Counted from the stretch's first letter, positions 1 through 5,657 are shown. The stretch is 5,903 bases of DNA from Thermodesulfobacteriota bacterium (GCA_025454125.1 JALOPA010000155.1:1-5903); one strand, 5' to 3'. The notes: a model not told the origin generated them from the sequence alone. Numbers and translations: made by a program.

Positions 1-42
1 GCACTTGTTGCAAATTCTTTTCACGGACGCTCTGACTTTCAT
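1..42 (-). CDS. rpmJ: 50S ribosomal protein L36, N-terminal fragment (cut by window edge)
   Basis: Only the first 14 codons lie in the window: ATG at 42-40, then MKVRASVKRICNKC running off the left edge. This is the typical start of L36, a protein of about 37 residues in the large subunit. Cys11 and Cys14 form the first CxxC pair of the zinc-binding (C+) form; the remaining Cys and His ligands would lie outside the window. The start is 3 nt after the infA stop, and a purine-rich GGGGGAAG stretch inside the end of infA can serve as ribosome binding site. Position right after infA is the usual one in many bacteria, with rpsM normally next. The fragment is short, but sequence and context make the call firm. 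Confidence 0.93.
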   Translation of the reverse strand, partial: MKVRASVKRICNKC

Positions 43-45
43 GCT

Positions 46-264
46 TTACTTCCCCCGATACACGATCCTCCCCCGGCTCAGGTCATAGGGGGAGAGCTCC
101 ACCGAAACTTTGTCTCCGGGTAGGATCTTGATGAAGTGCATTCGCATTTTGCCGGAAATGTGGGCAAGCACCCGGTGCCCGCCTTCCAATTCAACCTTGA
201 ACATGGCGTTCGGCAAGGTCTCTACGACCGTTCCCTCAACGGCAATCACCTCTTCTTTAGCCAC
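46..264 (-). CDS. infA: Translation initiation factor IF-1
   Basis: This encodes a 72-residue protein, the usual length of IF-1. IF-1 is a single OB-fold (S1-like) protein that sits in the A site of the 30S subunit during initiation and works with IF-2 and IF-3. Family hallmarks are the opening [15 protein letters not shown], the block [20 protein letters not shown] (about residues 33-52) and the ending [17 protein letters not shown]. The start codon is GTG (264-262), preceded by two AGAGGA motifs (about 268-273 and 275-280), the nearer very close and the farther at about 10 nt. It lies 40 nt after secY and 3 nt before rpmJ, so it is almost surely cotranscribed with both. adk and map, which often lie between secY and infA, are absent. 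Confidence 0.98.
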   Translation of the reverse strand: MAKEEVIAVEGTVVETLPNAMFKVELEGGHRVLAHISGKMRMHFIKILPGDKVSVELSPYDLSRGRIVYRGK

Positions 265-304
265 GGTTCCTCTTTCCTCTAAAATCCCTTTGGGACGGCA
301 ACAT

Positions 305-1618
305 CTATCTTGCTCTCACCAGTCCCTTTTTCATGAATCCTTCATAGTGTCGGGTCAGCATGTGGGCCTCGATCTGATTCGACGTATCCATCGCCACGCC
401 CACCACAATCAGAAGCGCGGTTCCGCCAAAGTAAAAGGGAACATGGAGCTGGTAAATCAGGAACTGGGGCAGGACGCACACCGCCGAGACGTAAAGCGCC
501 CCGAAAAAGGTAACCCGCGTGAGCACCCGGTCGATGTAATCCGCCGTGTTCTTTCCGGGTCGGATCCCCGGAATAAATCCCCCGTACTTCTTCATGTTGT
601 CCGCCACATCCACCGGGTTGAAGTGCACGGCCGTGTAGAAGTAGCAGAAAAAGATGACAAAGGCGACAAAGATGAGCTCGTAGACCAGCGCGCCGGGGGA
701 GAGAAGATTGACCACGGTCTGGAGCCACGGAAATTCCTTCACGTTCAGAAAGTTGGCAATTGTCGCCGGGAACATGATGATGGAGGAGGCGAAAATCGGG
801 GGAATGACTCCCGCGGTGTTGATCTTGAGCGGGAGATGGGTGGTTTGACCTCCGTACATTCTCCGCCCTACGACCCGTTTGGCATACTGCACCGGAATTC
901 GCCTCTGCCCCCGTTCCACGAGCACAATGAACCCGACCACCGCAATCATGAAGCCCAGCAGGATCAGAATCCCAAAGGGACCCAGCTGTCCGGGAGCGCC
1001 CATGGTCTGGATCACGCCGATGATCGCCTCAGGCAACCGGGCCACGATGCCGGCAAAGATGATCAGGGAAATGCCGTTGCCGACGCCTCGCTCCGTGATC
1101 TGCTCGCCCAGCCACATGAGAAAGGCCGTGCCTGCAGTCAAGGTGATCGCCGCGAGAAGCCTGAATCCCCATCCGCCCACAGGCACCACGGGGTTTTGCC
1201 CCACCACCATGCTTTCGATTCCGATGGCAATACCGAAACCCTGGATCATGCTGAGGACCACGGTTCCGTAGCGCGTGTACTGGATGATCTTCTTGCGGCC
1301 CTGCTCCCCCTCCTTTTTCAACTTTTCGAGGTAGGGCACCACCACGGTCAACAGCTCCAGAATAATGGAGGCGCTGATGTAGGGCATGATTCCCAGGGCC
1401 ACCACCGACATCTGCCCGAGGGCCCCGCCCGAAAACATGTCGATCAGACCGAAGAGCGTGTCCCCTCTGGCCTTGAAAAAGGAGGAGAGGGCCGCCGCAT
1501 CAATCCCGGGCGTGGGGATATGGCTCACGATTCGGTAAACCGCAAGCATCATGAGGGTGAACAAAATCCTCTTCTTGAGCTCGGGAATCTTTGTGATGTT
1601 TTGTAGACCGCCAATCAT
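305..1618 (-). CDS. secY: Protein translocase subunit SecY
   Basis: This 437-residue protein is the channel-forming subunit of the SecYEG translocase of the inner membrane. It passes unfolded preproteins from SecA, or ribosome nascent chains, across or into the membrane. Ten hydrophobic segments can be seen, near residues 17-35, 72-92, 115-137, 151-172, 182-202, 213-235, 270-290, 309-331, 369-390 and 397-413. The first SecY signature lies near 71-89 ([14 protein letters not shown]) and the second near 170-191 ([20 protein letters not shown]). The plug region follows TM1 (about 55-66). The basic cytoplasmic loop near 236-265 ([17 protein letters not shown]) is the one that contacts SecA or the ribosome in the family. 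The start is ATG 1618 with AAGGA (1628-1632) 9 nt upstream. It follows rplO by 56 nt. Length and motifs are complete. Confidence 0.99.
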   Translation of the reverse strand: MIGGLQNITKIPELKKRILFTLMMLAVYRIVSHIPTPGIDAAALSSFFKARGDTLFGLIDMFSGGALGQMSVVALGIMPYISASIILELLTVVVPYLEKLKKEGEQGRKKIIQYTRYGTVVLSMIQGFGIAIGIESMVVGQNPVVPVGGWGFRLLAAITLTAGTAFLMWLGEQITERGVGNGISLIIFAGIVARLPEAIIGVIQTMGAPGQLGPFGILILLGFMIAVVGFIVLVERGQRRIPVQYAKRVVGRRMYGGQTTHLPLKINTAGVIPPIFASSIIMFPATIANFLNVKEFPWLQTVVNLLSPGALVYELIFVAFVIFFCYFYTAVHFNPVDVADNMKKYGGFIPGIRPGKNTADYIDRVLTRVTFFGALYVSAVCVLPQFLIYQLHVPFYFGGTALLIVVGVAMDTSNQIEAHMLTRHYEGFMKKGLVRAR

Positions 1619-1674
1619 CGATTTGCGTCCTTGTCTCCATGCAACCGTCTGCCGGCCGGAGTCCGGTCAGGCGG

Positions 1675-2115
1675 CTAGAGAAGCTCCACCTTTCCGCCGG
1701 CGGATTCGATTTTCTCCTTCGCCGTTTTGCTGACCCCATGGACCTTCACCGTAAGCGGTTGAGCCAGGTCCCCTTTCCCGAGGACTTTGACTTCCCCTTC
1801 CGCTTTCCGGACCAAGCCGGCGTTCTTGAGCGCCTCGAGATCCACCACGGCGCTCGCTGCGAAACGGCTCAGGTCCTTCACATTGACCACCGCCATCTCT
1901 TTTCGGAAAACGTTGGTGAACCCCCGTTTCGGAAGCCTTCTCTGAAGAGGCATCTGACCGCCCTCAAACCCCGGGACGATCGTACCGCCGGATCGGGCTT
2001 TCTGCCCCTTGTGCCCCCTGCACGAGGTTCTGCCGTGGCCGGATCCCACGCCTCGGCCGACCCGTTTCCGGTTCTTCCTGGACCCTTGCCGGGGGGATAG
2101 ATCATGAATTCTCAT
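1675..2115 (-). CDS. rplO: 50S ribosomal protein L15
   Basis: The protein is 146 residues long and belongs to L15, a late-assembling large-subunit protein. The N-terminal part is a long Gly/Arg/Lys-rich extension that threads into 23S rRNA (GSRKNRKRVGRGVGSGHGRT, residues 11-30, then RGHKGQKARSGG). The central stretch FEGGQMPLQRRLPKRGF (about 50-66) is the familiar L15 block, and a globular C-terminal domain ends in AGGKVELL. An ATG three codons upstream (2124) touches its Shine-Dalgarno sequence with no spacing, so the start at 2115 (MRIHDLSPRQGS), 9 nt from GAGAGG, is preferred and matches family N-termini. It sits between rpmD (20 nt upstream) and secY, the standard order. Residue 32 is Cys where Gly or Thr is common. 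Confidence 0.98.
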   Translation of the reverse strand: MRIHDLSPRQGSRKNRKRVGRGVGSGHGRTSCRGHKGQKARSGGTIVPGFEGGQMPLQRRLPKRGFTNVFRKEMAVVNVKDLSRFAASAVVDLEALKNAGLVRKAEGEVKVLGKGDLAQPLTVKVHGVSKTAKEKIESAGGKVELL

Positions 2116-2124
2116 CGCCCACAT

Positions 2125-2130
2125 CCTCTC
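2125..2130 (-). promoter_or_regulatory. Shine-Dalgarno sequence that sets the rplO start
   Basis: GAGAGG on the minus strand abuts the ATG at 2124 and is 9 nt from the ATG at 2115. The latter is the plausible start and gives the family N-terminus MRIHDLSP. Confidence 0.8.
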
Positions 2131-2135
2131 AACGG

Positions 2136-2315
2136 TTAAGCCTCCACTTTGACCATGAAGGAAACCTTGTTGATCATCCCGCGGATCGCGGGAGTGTTAT
2201 TCAAGACCACGGTCTTGTGGAGCCTGGTCAGGCCGAGCCCCTTCAAGGTCTCCCGGATCTTCTTGTTTCGCCCAATGCCACTCTTGAGTAAGGTGACTCT
2301 CACGGTGTCTGCCAT
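2136..2315 (-). CDS. rpmD: 50S ribosomal protein L30
   Basis: This small basic protein of 59 residues has the length of bacterial L30, a large-subunit protein with a ferredoxin-like fold. The features seen are the opening beta strand [20 protein letters not shown], the [20 protein letters not shown] centre and the C-terminal strand VSFMVKVEA; all are typical of the family. Two starts are possible: GTG at 2318 and ATG at 2315. GAGAGG (2325-2330) is 6 nt from the GTG and 9 nt from the ATG, so the sequence does not settle it; ATG giving MADTVRV is chosen because it resembles family starts. The Shine-Dalgarno sequence overlaps the rpsE stop codon, so translation is probably coupled. Position between rpsE and rplO is canonical. 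Confidence 0.97.
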   Translation of the reverse strand: MADTVRVTLLKSGIGRNKKIRETLKGLGLTRLHKTVVLNNTPAIRGMINKVSFMVKVEA

Positions 2316-2328
2316 CACCCTTCGCCTC

Positions 2329-2826
2329 TCATTGCTTCAGTTCTTCAGCTGTTTTGCCTCTGCGCCGCGCAATCCCGTCCGCGCTCCGCAGCGACGTCAA
2401 ACCCTTCAAAGTCGCTCGCACCAGATTGTGAGGGTTGTGAGATCCCAGGCACTTGGTCAGGATGTTCTGCACTCCCACCGCCTCCAGTACCGCCCGGACG
2501 GCGCCGCCCGCAATCACGCCCGTGCCGGCCCCGGCGGGCTTCAGAAGCACGCTCCCCGCCCCCCATTTCCCGATGATTTCATGAGGAATGGTCTCCTGAA
2601 TCACGGGAACGGGTTTCATGGTTTTTCGCGCTTTTTCAACCCCCTTGCGGATCGCTTCAGGCACTTCGTTCGCCTTGCCCAGGCCGAACCCCACCATTCC
2701 TTTTCCGTCTCCCACGACCACAATGGCGCTGAAGCTGAACCGCCGGCCGCCTTTCACCACCTTGGCGACCCGGTTGATGTACACCACCTTTTCGATCAGC
2801 TGGACTTCATCTTCTTCGCTGTACAA
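2329..2826 (-). CDS. rpsE: 30S ribosomal protein S5
   Basis: S5 is a 165-residue small-subunit protein at the mRNA entry tunnel. It affects decoding accuracy, and changes in its N-terminal loop give spectinomycin resistance in other bacteria. The double-stranded-RNA-binding-like N-terminal domain spans about residues 10-75 ([20 protein letters not shown], then [20 protein letters not shown]). The C-terminal domain spans about 80-150 ([35 protein letters not shown]). The conserved loop [10 protein letters not shown], near the spectinomycin-related site, looks wild type. The start is TTG at 2826, with AGGGAG at 2834-2839, 7 nt upstream; the nearby ATG at 2842 is out of frame. It follows rplR by 33 nt and its stop overlaps the rpmD ribosome binding site. 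Confidence 0.98.
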   Translation of the reverse strand: MYSEEDEVQLIEKVVYINRVAKVVKGGRRFSFSAIVVVGDGKGMVGFGLGKANEVPEAIRKGVEKARKTMKPVPVIQETIPHEIIGKWGAGSVLLKPAGAGTGVIAGGAVRAVLEAVGVQNILTKCLGSHNPHNLVRATLKGLTSLRSADGIARRRGKTAEELKQ

Positions 2827-2859
2827 TGGACCTCTCCCTCATGTCTCGATGTGGATGAA

Positions 2860-3228
2860 TCAAAACTCCAACCCGTGCTGGCGCGCCGCCTCGGCAAGGG
2901 TCTTGACCCGGCCGTGATAGAGGAAACCGTTGCGGTCGAAGACCACCTGCTTGATCCCTTTTCCCGTCGCCCGCTTGGCGATGAATTCCCCCACGAGGGC
3001 GGCACCGGCCTTGTTGCCGCCTTTCCCTCGGATCACAGACCGAAGCTCTTTGGAAACAGAAGACGCGTCCACCAGGGTCTGGGCTGCGGTGTCGTCAATA
3101 ATCTGGGCATAGATGTGCTTGGCCGTCCGGAACACGGACAGCCTGGGTCTCTGCGGGGTTCCTCTCACCTTGGTTCGGACCCGCTTCTTTCTTTTCAATC
3201 GCGCCTCGGCTCTGCTATCGGTCGTCAT
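2860..3228 (-). CDS. rplR: 50S ribosomal protein L18
   Basis: L18 is a 5S rRNA-binding protein of the central protuberance, working with L5 and L25. The 122-residue product starts with a disordered basic tail ([20 protein letters not shown]), followed by the conserved [16 protein letters not shown] block, the [18 protein letters not shown] helix, [20 protein letters not shown] and the diagnostic C-terminus ARQHGLEF. An in-frame GTG at 3237 would add three residues, but the only Shine-Dalgarno-like sequence (AGGG, 3237-3240) overlaps that codon and lies 8 nt before the ATG at 3228, so the ATG is preferred. It is 37 nt after rplF and 33 nt before rpsE, the standard order. Nothing is missing or altered. 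Confidence 0.98.
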   Translation of the reverse strand: MTTDSRAEARLKRKKRVRTKVRGTPQRPRLSVFRTAKHIYAQIIDDTAAQTLVDASSVSKELRSVIRGKGGNKAGAALVGEFIAKRATGKGIKQVVFDRNGFLYHGRVKTLAEAARQHGLEF

Positions 3229-3265
3229 ACGGTTCACCCTATTCGTGCTTCACGTTGTCTCGATC

Positions 3266-3802
3266 TTACTTGGCCCCGGTTTTCCCGGCCTTCCTGCGGA
3301 TCACTTCGTCCGCGTACTTGATTCCCTTCCCCTTGTAGGGCTCCGGTTTCTTGAACCCGCGAATCGTGGCCGCGGTCCTGCCCAGGAGCTCTTTGTCAAT
3401 GCCCTTGAGGGTGACCCTCGTCTTTTCGATCTTGGCGTCGATCCCCGAGGGGAGGTCGAAAATCACCGGGTGGGAATACCCCAGGTGAAAGGTGGCGGTT
3501 CTGCCGGCCAGTTCCGCGCGGTACCCTACGCCGACGATGTCCAGAACTTTTTCAAATCCTCGGCTCACGCCGGTGACCATGTTGGCGATCAACGCGCGGT
3601 ACAATCCGTGAAGGGCCTTGGTTTTCTTGTCCGAGTCCTGAACCGTGACCAGGATCTGATTTTCCCCCTTGCTCACGGAGACCGCGGGATGAATCGTTCG
3701 CCGAAGTTCGCCGTTCGGCCCTTTGACCACCAAAAGGTCCCCTTGGATATCGACCTGCACCTTGGCAGGAAGGGGAATCGGCTTCTTTCCTATGCGTGAC
3801 AT
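3266..3802 (-). CDS. rplF: 50S ribosomal protein L6
   Basis: L6 is a large-subunit protein near the factor-binding site and the base of the L7/L12 stalk. The product is 178 residues, the usual size, with two similar L6 domains (about 10-82 and 90-165). Typical blocks are MSRIGKKPIPLP at the start, VKGPNGELRR, ALIANMVTGVSRGFEKVLDI, VGVGYRA and the C-terminal signature PEPYKGKGIKYADEVIRRK. An ATG two codons upstream (3808) directly abuts GGAGG (3809-3813) and so has no spacing; the ATG at 3802 has a 6-nt spacing and gives the family N-terminus. It is 54 nt after rpsH and 37 nt before rplR. Confidence 0.98.
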   Translation of the reverse strand: MSRIGKKPIPLPAKVQVDIQGDLLVVKGPNGELRRTIHPAVSVSKGENQILVTVQDSDKKTKALHGLYRALIANMVTGVSRGFEKVLDIVGVGYRAELAGRTATFHLGYSHPVIFDLPSGIDAKIEKTRVTLKGIDKELLGRTAATIRGFKKPEPYKGKGIKYADEVIRRKAGKTGAK

Positions 3803-3808
3803 GGACAT

Positions 3809-3813
3809 CCTCC
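3809..3813 (-). promoter_or_regulatory. Shine-Dalgarno sequence that sets the rplF start
   Basis: GGAGG on the minus strand touches the ATG at 3808 with no spacing but is 6 nt from the ATG at 3802. It therefore favours the second ATG, which also gives the typical L6 N-terminus. Confidence 0.85.
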
Positions 3814-3856
3814 AAAAACAATCGAAAGGATTCTCATCAACAGACCCGGCCGGGCA

Positions 3857-4255
3857 TTACCACACGGAGCAGAGGATCTCCCCGCCCACCCCGAGTTTTC
3901 TCGCCTGCTTGTCGGTCATCACCCCTTTGGACGTGGAGAGGACGTTGATTCCGAATCCATTGAGAACCATGGGCACCTTGTCCTTCTTGGCAAAGACCCG
4001 GCAGCTGCTCCGGCTCACCCGTTTCAGGCCGCCGATCACCGGTTCCCCGTTCTCGTCATATTTCAAGAAAATCCGAATAAGACCCTGCTTCTTGTCCGCA
4101 ATCACCTTGTAGTTCTTGATGAACCCTTCGCTCTTCAAGATCTTGGCGATGTTGATCTTCAGCTTGGAACTCGGCACATCGACCGTGTCAAAGCTGGCGA
4201 TGATGCCGTTTCTCATCCGGGTCAGCATGTCGGCTATGGGATCGCTCATACTCAT
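3857..4255 (-). CDS. rpsH: 30S ribosomal protein S8
   Basis: S8 binds helix 21 of 16S rRNA early in 30S assembly. In Escherichia coli it is also the translational repressor of the spc operon, binding its mRNA near the rplE start. The 132-residue product has the N-terminal block SDPIADMLTRMRNGI and the conserved C-terminal stretch GINVLSTSKGVMTDKQARKL followed by GVGGEILCSVW, which carries the rRNA-binding Ser/Thr-Ser-Lys segment. Of two ATG codons (4255 and 4249), the first is 8 nt from GAAGGAG and is preferred. It is 37 nt after rpsN and 54 nt before rplF. Whether S8 regulates this operon is not shown by the gene itself; see the rplX-rplE gap. Confidence 0.98.
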   Translation of the reverse strand: MSMSDPIADMLTRMRNGIIASFDTVDVPSSKLKINIAKILKSEGFIKNYKVIADKKQGLIRIFLKYDENGEPVIGGLKRVSRSSCRVFAKKDKVPMVLNGFGINVLSTSKGVMTDKQARKLGVGGEILCSVW

Positions 4256-4292
4256 GCGAAAAACTCCTTCAATTCGTGAAGCCCAGTTACTG

Positions 4293-4478
4293 TTACCAGC
4301 TGGATTTGACGACGCCCGGGATCTCTCCGCGAAGAGCCATCCCGCGGAAGCAAATCCGGCAAATACCGAACTTCCTTAAGTAGGCCCTGGGCCTGCCGCA
4401 GATCGGGCACCGATTGTATTCTCGACTCGAAAACTTCTTCTTCCTTTGAGCCTTGACGATAAGCGACGTCTTCGCCAA
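4293..4478 (-). CDS. rpsN: 30S ribosomal protein S14, zinc-binding short form (type Z)
   Basis: This 61-residue protein is the short, zinc-binding version of S14, found near the head of the 30S subunit; the zinc-free form is about 100 residues. The zinc ligands are clear: Cys24 and Cys27 ([16 protein letters not shown]) and Cys40 and Cys43 (CRICFRGMA). The C-terminus [11 protein letters not shown] is typical. The start is TTG at 4478, 5 nt after a strong AGGAGG (4484-4489), and gives [17 protein letters not shown], as in the family. Position between rplE and rpsH is standard, but the gap from rplE is 206 nt and holds an inverted-repeat element. Paralogous zinc-free rpsN genes exist in some genomes; none is seen here. 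Confidence 0.98.
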   Translation of the reverse strand: MAKTSLIVKAQRKKKFSSREYNRCPICGRPRAYLRKFGICRICFRGMALRGEIPGVVKSSW

Positions 4479-4483
4479 TTTGT

Positions 4484-4489
4484 CCTCCT
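4484..4489 (-). promoter_or_regulatory. Strong Shine-Dalgarno sequence before the TTG start of rpsN
   Basis: A full AGGAGG on the minus strand stands 5 nt before the TTG at 4478. It overlaps a TAG stop (4490-4488) of the frame that is open across the upstream gap. The strong site may compensate for the weak TTG start and for the long distance from rplE, which makes direct translational coupling less likely. Confidence 0.85.
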
Positions 4490-4520
4490 ACTCTTGCACC
4501 CGCCAGAACTCTGCACTGTC

Positions 4521-4589
4521 GTCGCCCCGGTGAAAACCGGGGTCCAGAAGTTCTTGTTTTTCCTGGATTCCGGCTTTCGCCGGAATGAC
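4521..4589 (-). repeat. MITE-like inverted-repeat element with two hairpin arms
   Basis: The element consists of two 27-nt arms (4563-4589 and 4521-4547) in inverted orientation around a 15-nt centre. Both arms begin GTC and end TCCAG when each is read inward, and they match at 20 of 27 positions. Each arm is itself a hairpin closed by GAAA on one strand (TTTC on the other): ATTCCGGC-GAAA-GCCGGAAT in the first, and a 7-bp CCCCGGT stem in the second. All seven differences are transitions, and six of them form three compensatory pairs that keep the stems. The 20-nt first hairpin resembles the dispersed ATTCCC-N8-GGGAAT repeats of Neisseria (dRS3) and related palindromic repeats common in proteobacterial genomes. 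No target-site duplication is evident. No other copy is in this window, so dispersal is inferred. Confidence 0.8.
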
Positions 4590-4684
4590 AACCGATGCCG
4601 ATTCTTTTTCTCTTACGAGTGCCTCCATCAAGTCGTGTTGACTGTACTGATGTTCGATTCCTGCTGCCTGGCCCTCGGGCGATC

Positions 4685-5224
4685 CTAGCGCCTGAAAGGC
4701 ATTCCTAGCATCTTCAACAAGCTAAACGATTCCTGGTCATTTCTGCCCGTGGTCACGATCGAGATATTGAGCCCCCTGACTTTTTCGATTTTGTCGTACT
4801 CGATCTCGGGGAAGATGATCTGCTCCCGGATGCCCACGGTGCAGTTCCCGCGGCCGTCGAAAATCTTCTCCGGCACGCCTCGGAAGTCCCTGAGCCTGGG
4901 CAGGGCGATGTTGAAAAACTTGTCGAGGAAATCATACATTCGTTCGCGCCGCAGCGTCACCGTGCAGCCGATGGGCATGCCCTCCCGAAGCTTGAAACTG
5001 GCAATGGACTTCTTGGCCTTCGTGATCACCGCCTTTTGCCCGGCAATGGCCGTCAGCTCTTCGGCGCTCTTGTCCAGGGCTTTGGCGTTGAAAATGGCCT
5101 CGCCCACGCCCATGTTCAGGACCACTTTCTTGAGCCTCGGCACAGCCATGATGCTCTTGTACCCGAACTCCTTGATCATGGCCGGCACCACTTCCTTTTC
5201 GTATTTCTCTTTCAGCCGCTGCAA
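4685..5224 (-). CDS. rplE: 50S ribosomal protein L5
   Basis: L5 binds 5S rRNA in the central protuberance and contacts the P-site tRNA. The 179-residue product has the usual length and blocks: [20 protein letters not shown] at the start, [15 protein letters not shown] (29-43), the signature [19 protein letters not shown] (58-75), [15 protein letters not shown] (78-92), [16 protein letters not shown] (112-127) and a C-terminus ending [11 protein letters not shown]. The start is TTG at 5224, with AAGGAG (5231-5236) 6 nt upstream; no in-frame ATG fits the family N-terminus. It lies 80 nt after rplX, a gap with possible stem-loops in the same place as the S8 operator of E. coli, and 206 nt before rpsN. 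Confidence 0.98.
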   Translation of the reverse strand: MQRLKEKYEKEVVPAMIKEFGYKSIMAVPRLKKVVLNMGVGEAIFNAKALDKSAEELTAIAGQKAVITKAKKSIASFKLREGMPIGCTVTLRRERMYDFLDKFFNIALPRLRDFRGVPEKIFDGRGNCTVGIREQIIFPEIEYDKIEKVRGLNISIVTTGRNDQESFSLLKMLGMPFRR

Positions 5225-5304
5225 CGTCGACTCCTTATGGTTAAAAACCGCTGCGCTCCGGTTCCGGGCTCCCCGCCCGAACCGCCCGGCAGCGCCCTAT
5301 TCCT
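5225..5304 (-). promoter_or_regulatory. Structured rplE leader, candidate translational control region
   Basis: The 80 nt between rplX and rplE can form several stem-loops in the mRNA. One is CCGGGC/GCCCGG (5284-5289 with 5264-5269, 14-nt loop). An outer CGCTGC/GCAGCG pairing (5289-5294 with 5249-5254) would enclose it. An alternative is AACCG/CGGTT (5259-5263 with 5246-5250). A small GGTT-TTT-AACC palindrome (5239-5249) ends just before the AAGGAG at 5231-5236. In E. coli, S8 represses the spc operon by binding near this position. I did not recognise the S8-binding helix 21 consensus here, so a control role is inferred from place and structure only. Confidence 0.3.
5231..5236 (-). promoter_or_regulatory. 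Shine-Dalgarno sequence before the TTG start of rplE
   Basis: AAGGAG on the minus strand is 6 nt before the TTG at 5224 and supports this non-ATG start. A small GGTT-TTT-AACC palindrome ends two bases upstream and could affect access to it. Confidence 0.8.
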
Positions 5305-5631
5305 CTAATCGATCGGCTCACCGCATTTCTTGCAGACCCGGACCTTGGATCCGTCCTCCAGGATCCGCCTTCCGATTCTCGTCGGTTCCGCGCACTTGCT
5401 GCACACCAGCATCAGGTTGGACAATCGGAGCGGGGATTCCTTCTCCACGATCCCGCCCTGGGTCGTCTGCCTTCCGGGCCGAGTGTGCCGCTTGACCATG
5501 TTGAGTTTCTCCACGATCACCTGCCCCTTTTCCGCGTTCACCTTCAGGACCGTACCGATCTTGCCTTTTTCCTTTCCGGTCTGAACGATCACCTTGTCGT
5601 TTTTCTTGATCAGAGGATGTTTCTTATGCAC
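5305..5631 (-). CDS. rplX: 50S ribosomal protein L24, with CxxC pairs
   Basis: L24 is an early-assembly protein that nucleates folding of 23S rRNA near the exit tunnel. The 108-residue product has an N-terminal KOW motif (about 8-36, IKKNDKVIVQTGKEKGKIGT) and the L24 stretch MVKRHTRPGRQTTQGGIVEK (45-64). The C-terminus carries Cys77/Cys80 and Cys100/Cys103, two CxxC pairs that look like a zinc ribbon; many L24 proteins lack these, but the version with cysteines is known. The start chosen is GTG at 5631, 8 nt from AGGAG (5640-5644). In-frame GTG codons at 5640 and 5652 would give longer proteins but lack well-placed Shine-Dalgarno sequences and add residues not typical of the family. It is 26 nt after rplN. 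Confidence 0.96.
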   Translation of the reverse strand: MHKKHPLIKKNDKVIVQTGKEKGKIGTVLKVNAEKGQVIVEKLNMVKRHTRPGRQTTQGGIVEKESPLRLSNLMLVCSKCAEPTRIGRRILEDGSKVRVCKKCGEPID

Positions 5632-5639
5632 GTCCGACA

Positions 5640-5644
5640 CTCCT
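5640..5644 (-). promoter_or_regulatory. Shine-Dalgarno sequence that sets the rplX start
   Basis: AGGAG on the minus strand lies 8 nt before the GTG at 5631. It overlaps the alternative GTG at 5640-5638 and is downstream of the one at 5652, so it supports the 108-residue L24 over the longer readings. Confidence 0.7.
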
Positions 5645-5657
5645 GTTCCCACGCTGT

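Larger units (their letters stand above)
4479..4684 (-). other. Expanded rplE-rpsN intergenic region (206 nt)
   Basis: These genes are usually separated by a few tens of nucleotides at most, so this gap is clearly enlarged. It holds, in transcript order, about 95 nt with no recognised feature (4684-4590), a 69-nt inverted-repeat element (4589-4521), about 30 nt of flank, and the rpsN Shine-Dalgarno sequence (4484-4489). I see no credible promoter or intrinsic terminator. One reading frame stays open from inside the end of rplE through the repeat to a TAG at 4490-4488 that overlaps the rpsN Shine-Dalgarno sequence. The part from the ATG at 4628 is 46 codons. It has no ribosome binding site and I do not call it a gene. 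Confidence 0.85.

Noticed and set aside
110..1606. 498-codon plus-strand open frame
   Set aside because: It lies antisense to secY and infA. Its product is rich in His, Arg, Gly and Asp with no recognisable domain, as expected from the antisense frame of a GC-rich gene.
2149..3321. 390-codon plus-strand open frame
   Set aside because: It is antisense to rpmD, rpsE and rplR, which are certain genes; its translation is low-complexity and unlike any family I know.
3113..3799. 228-codon plus-strand open frame
   Set aside because: It is antisense to the rplF and rplR genes, and it has no ribosome binding site or domain that I can recognise.
4521..4589. Repeat hairpins as an intrinsic terminator
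   Set aside because: In the transcript neither hairpin is followed by a U run, and essential genes continue downstream in the same operon.
4376..4591. 71-codon minus-strand frame starting MSFRRKPESRKNKNFW
   Set aside because: Its N-terminal part is the translated repeat element, a familiar source of false hypothetical proteins, and its C-terminal part is rpsN read in the wrong frame.
4590..4684. Internal promoter in the rplE-rpsN gap
   Set aside because: TTGATG on the minus strand and TTGACT on the plus strand resemble -35 boxes, but neither has a TATAAT-like box at 16-18 nt.
5243..5263. Hairpin with T run before rplE as an intrinsic terminator
   Set aside because: The stem is only 5 bp with an 8-nt loop, and the U residues are partly in the stem. 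Termination here would cut off most of the operon; at most it might be an attenuator.
4749..5495. 248-codon plus-strand open frame
   Set aside because: It is antisense to rplE and rplX and crosses their gap; it is explained as a shadow of both genes.
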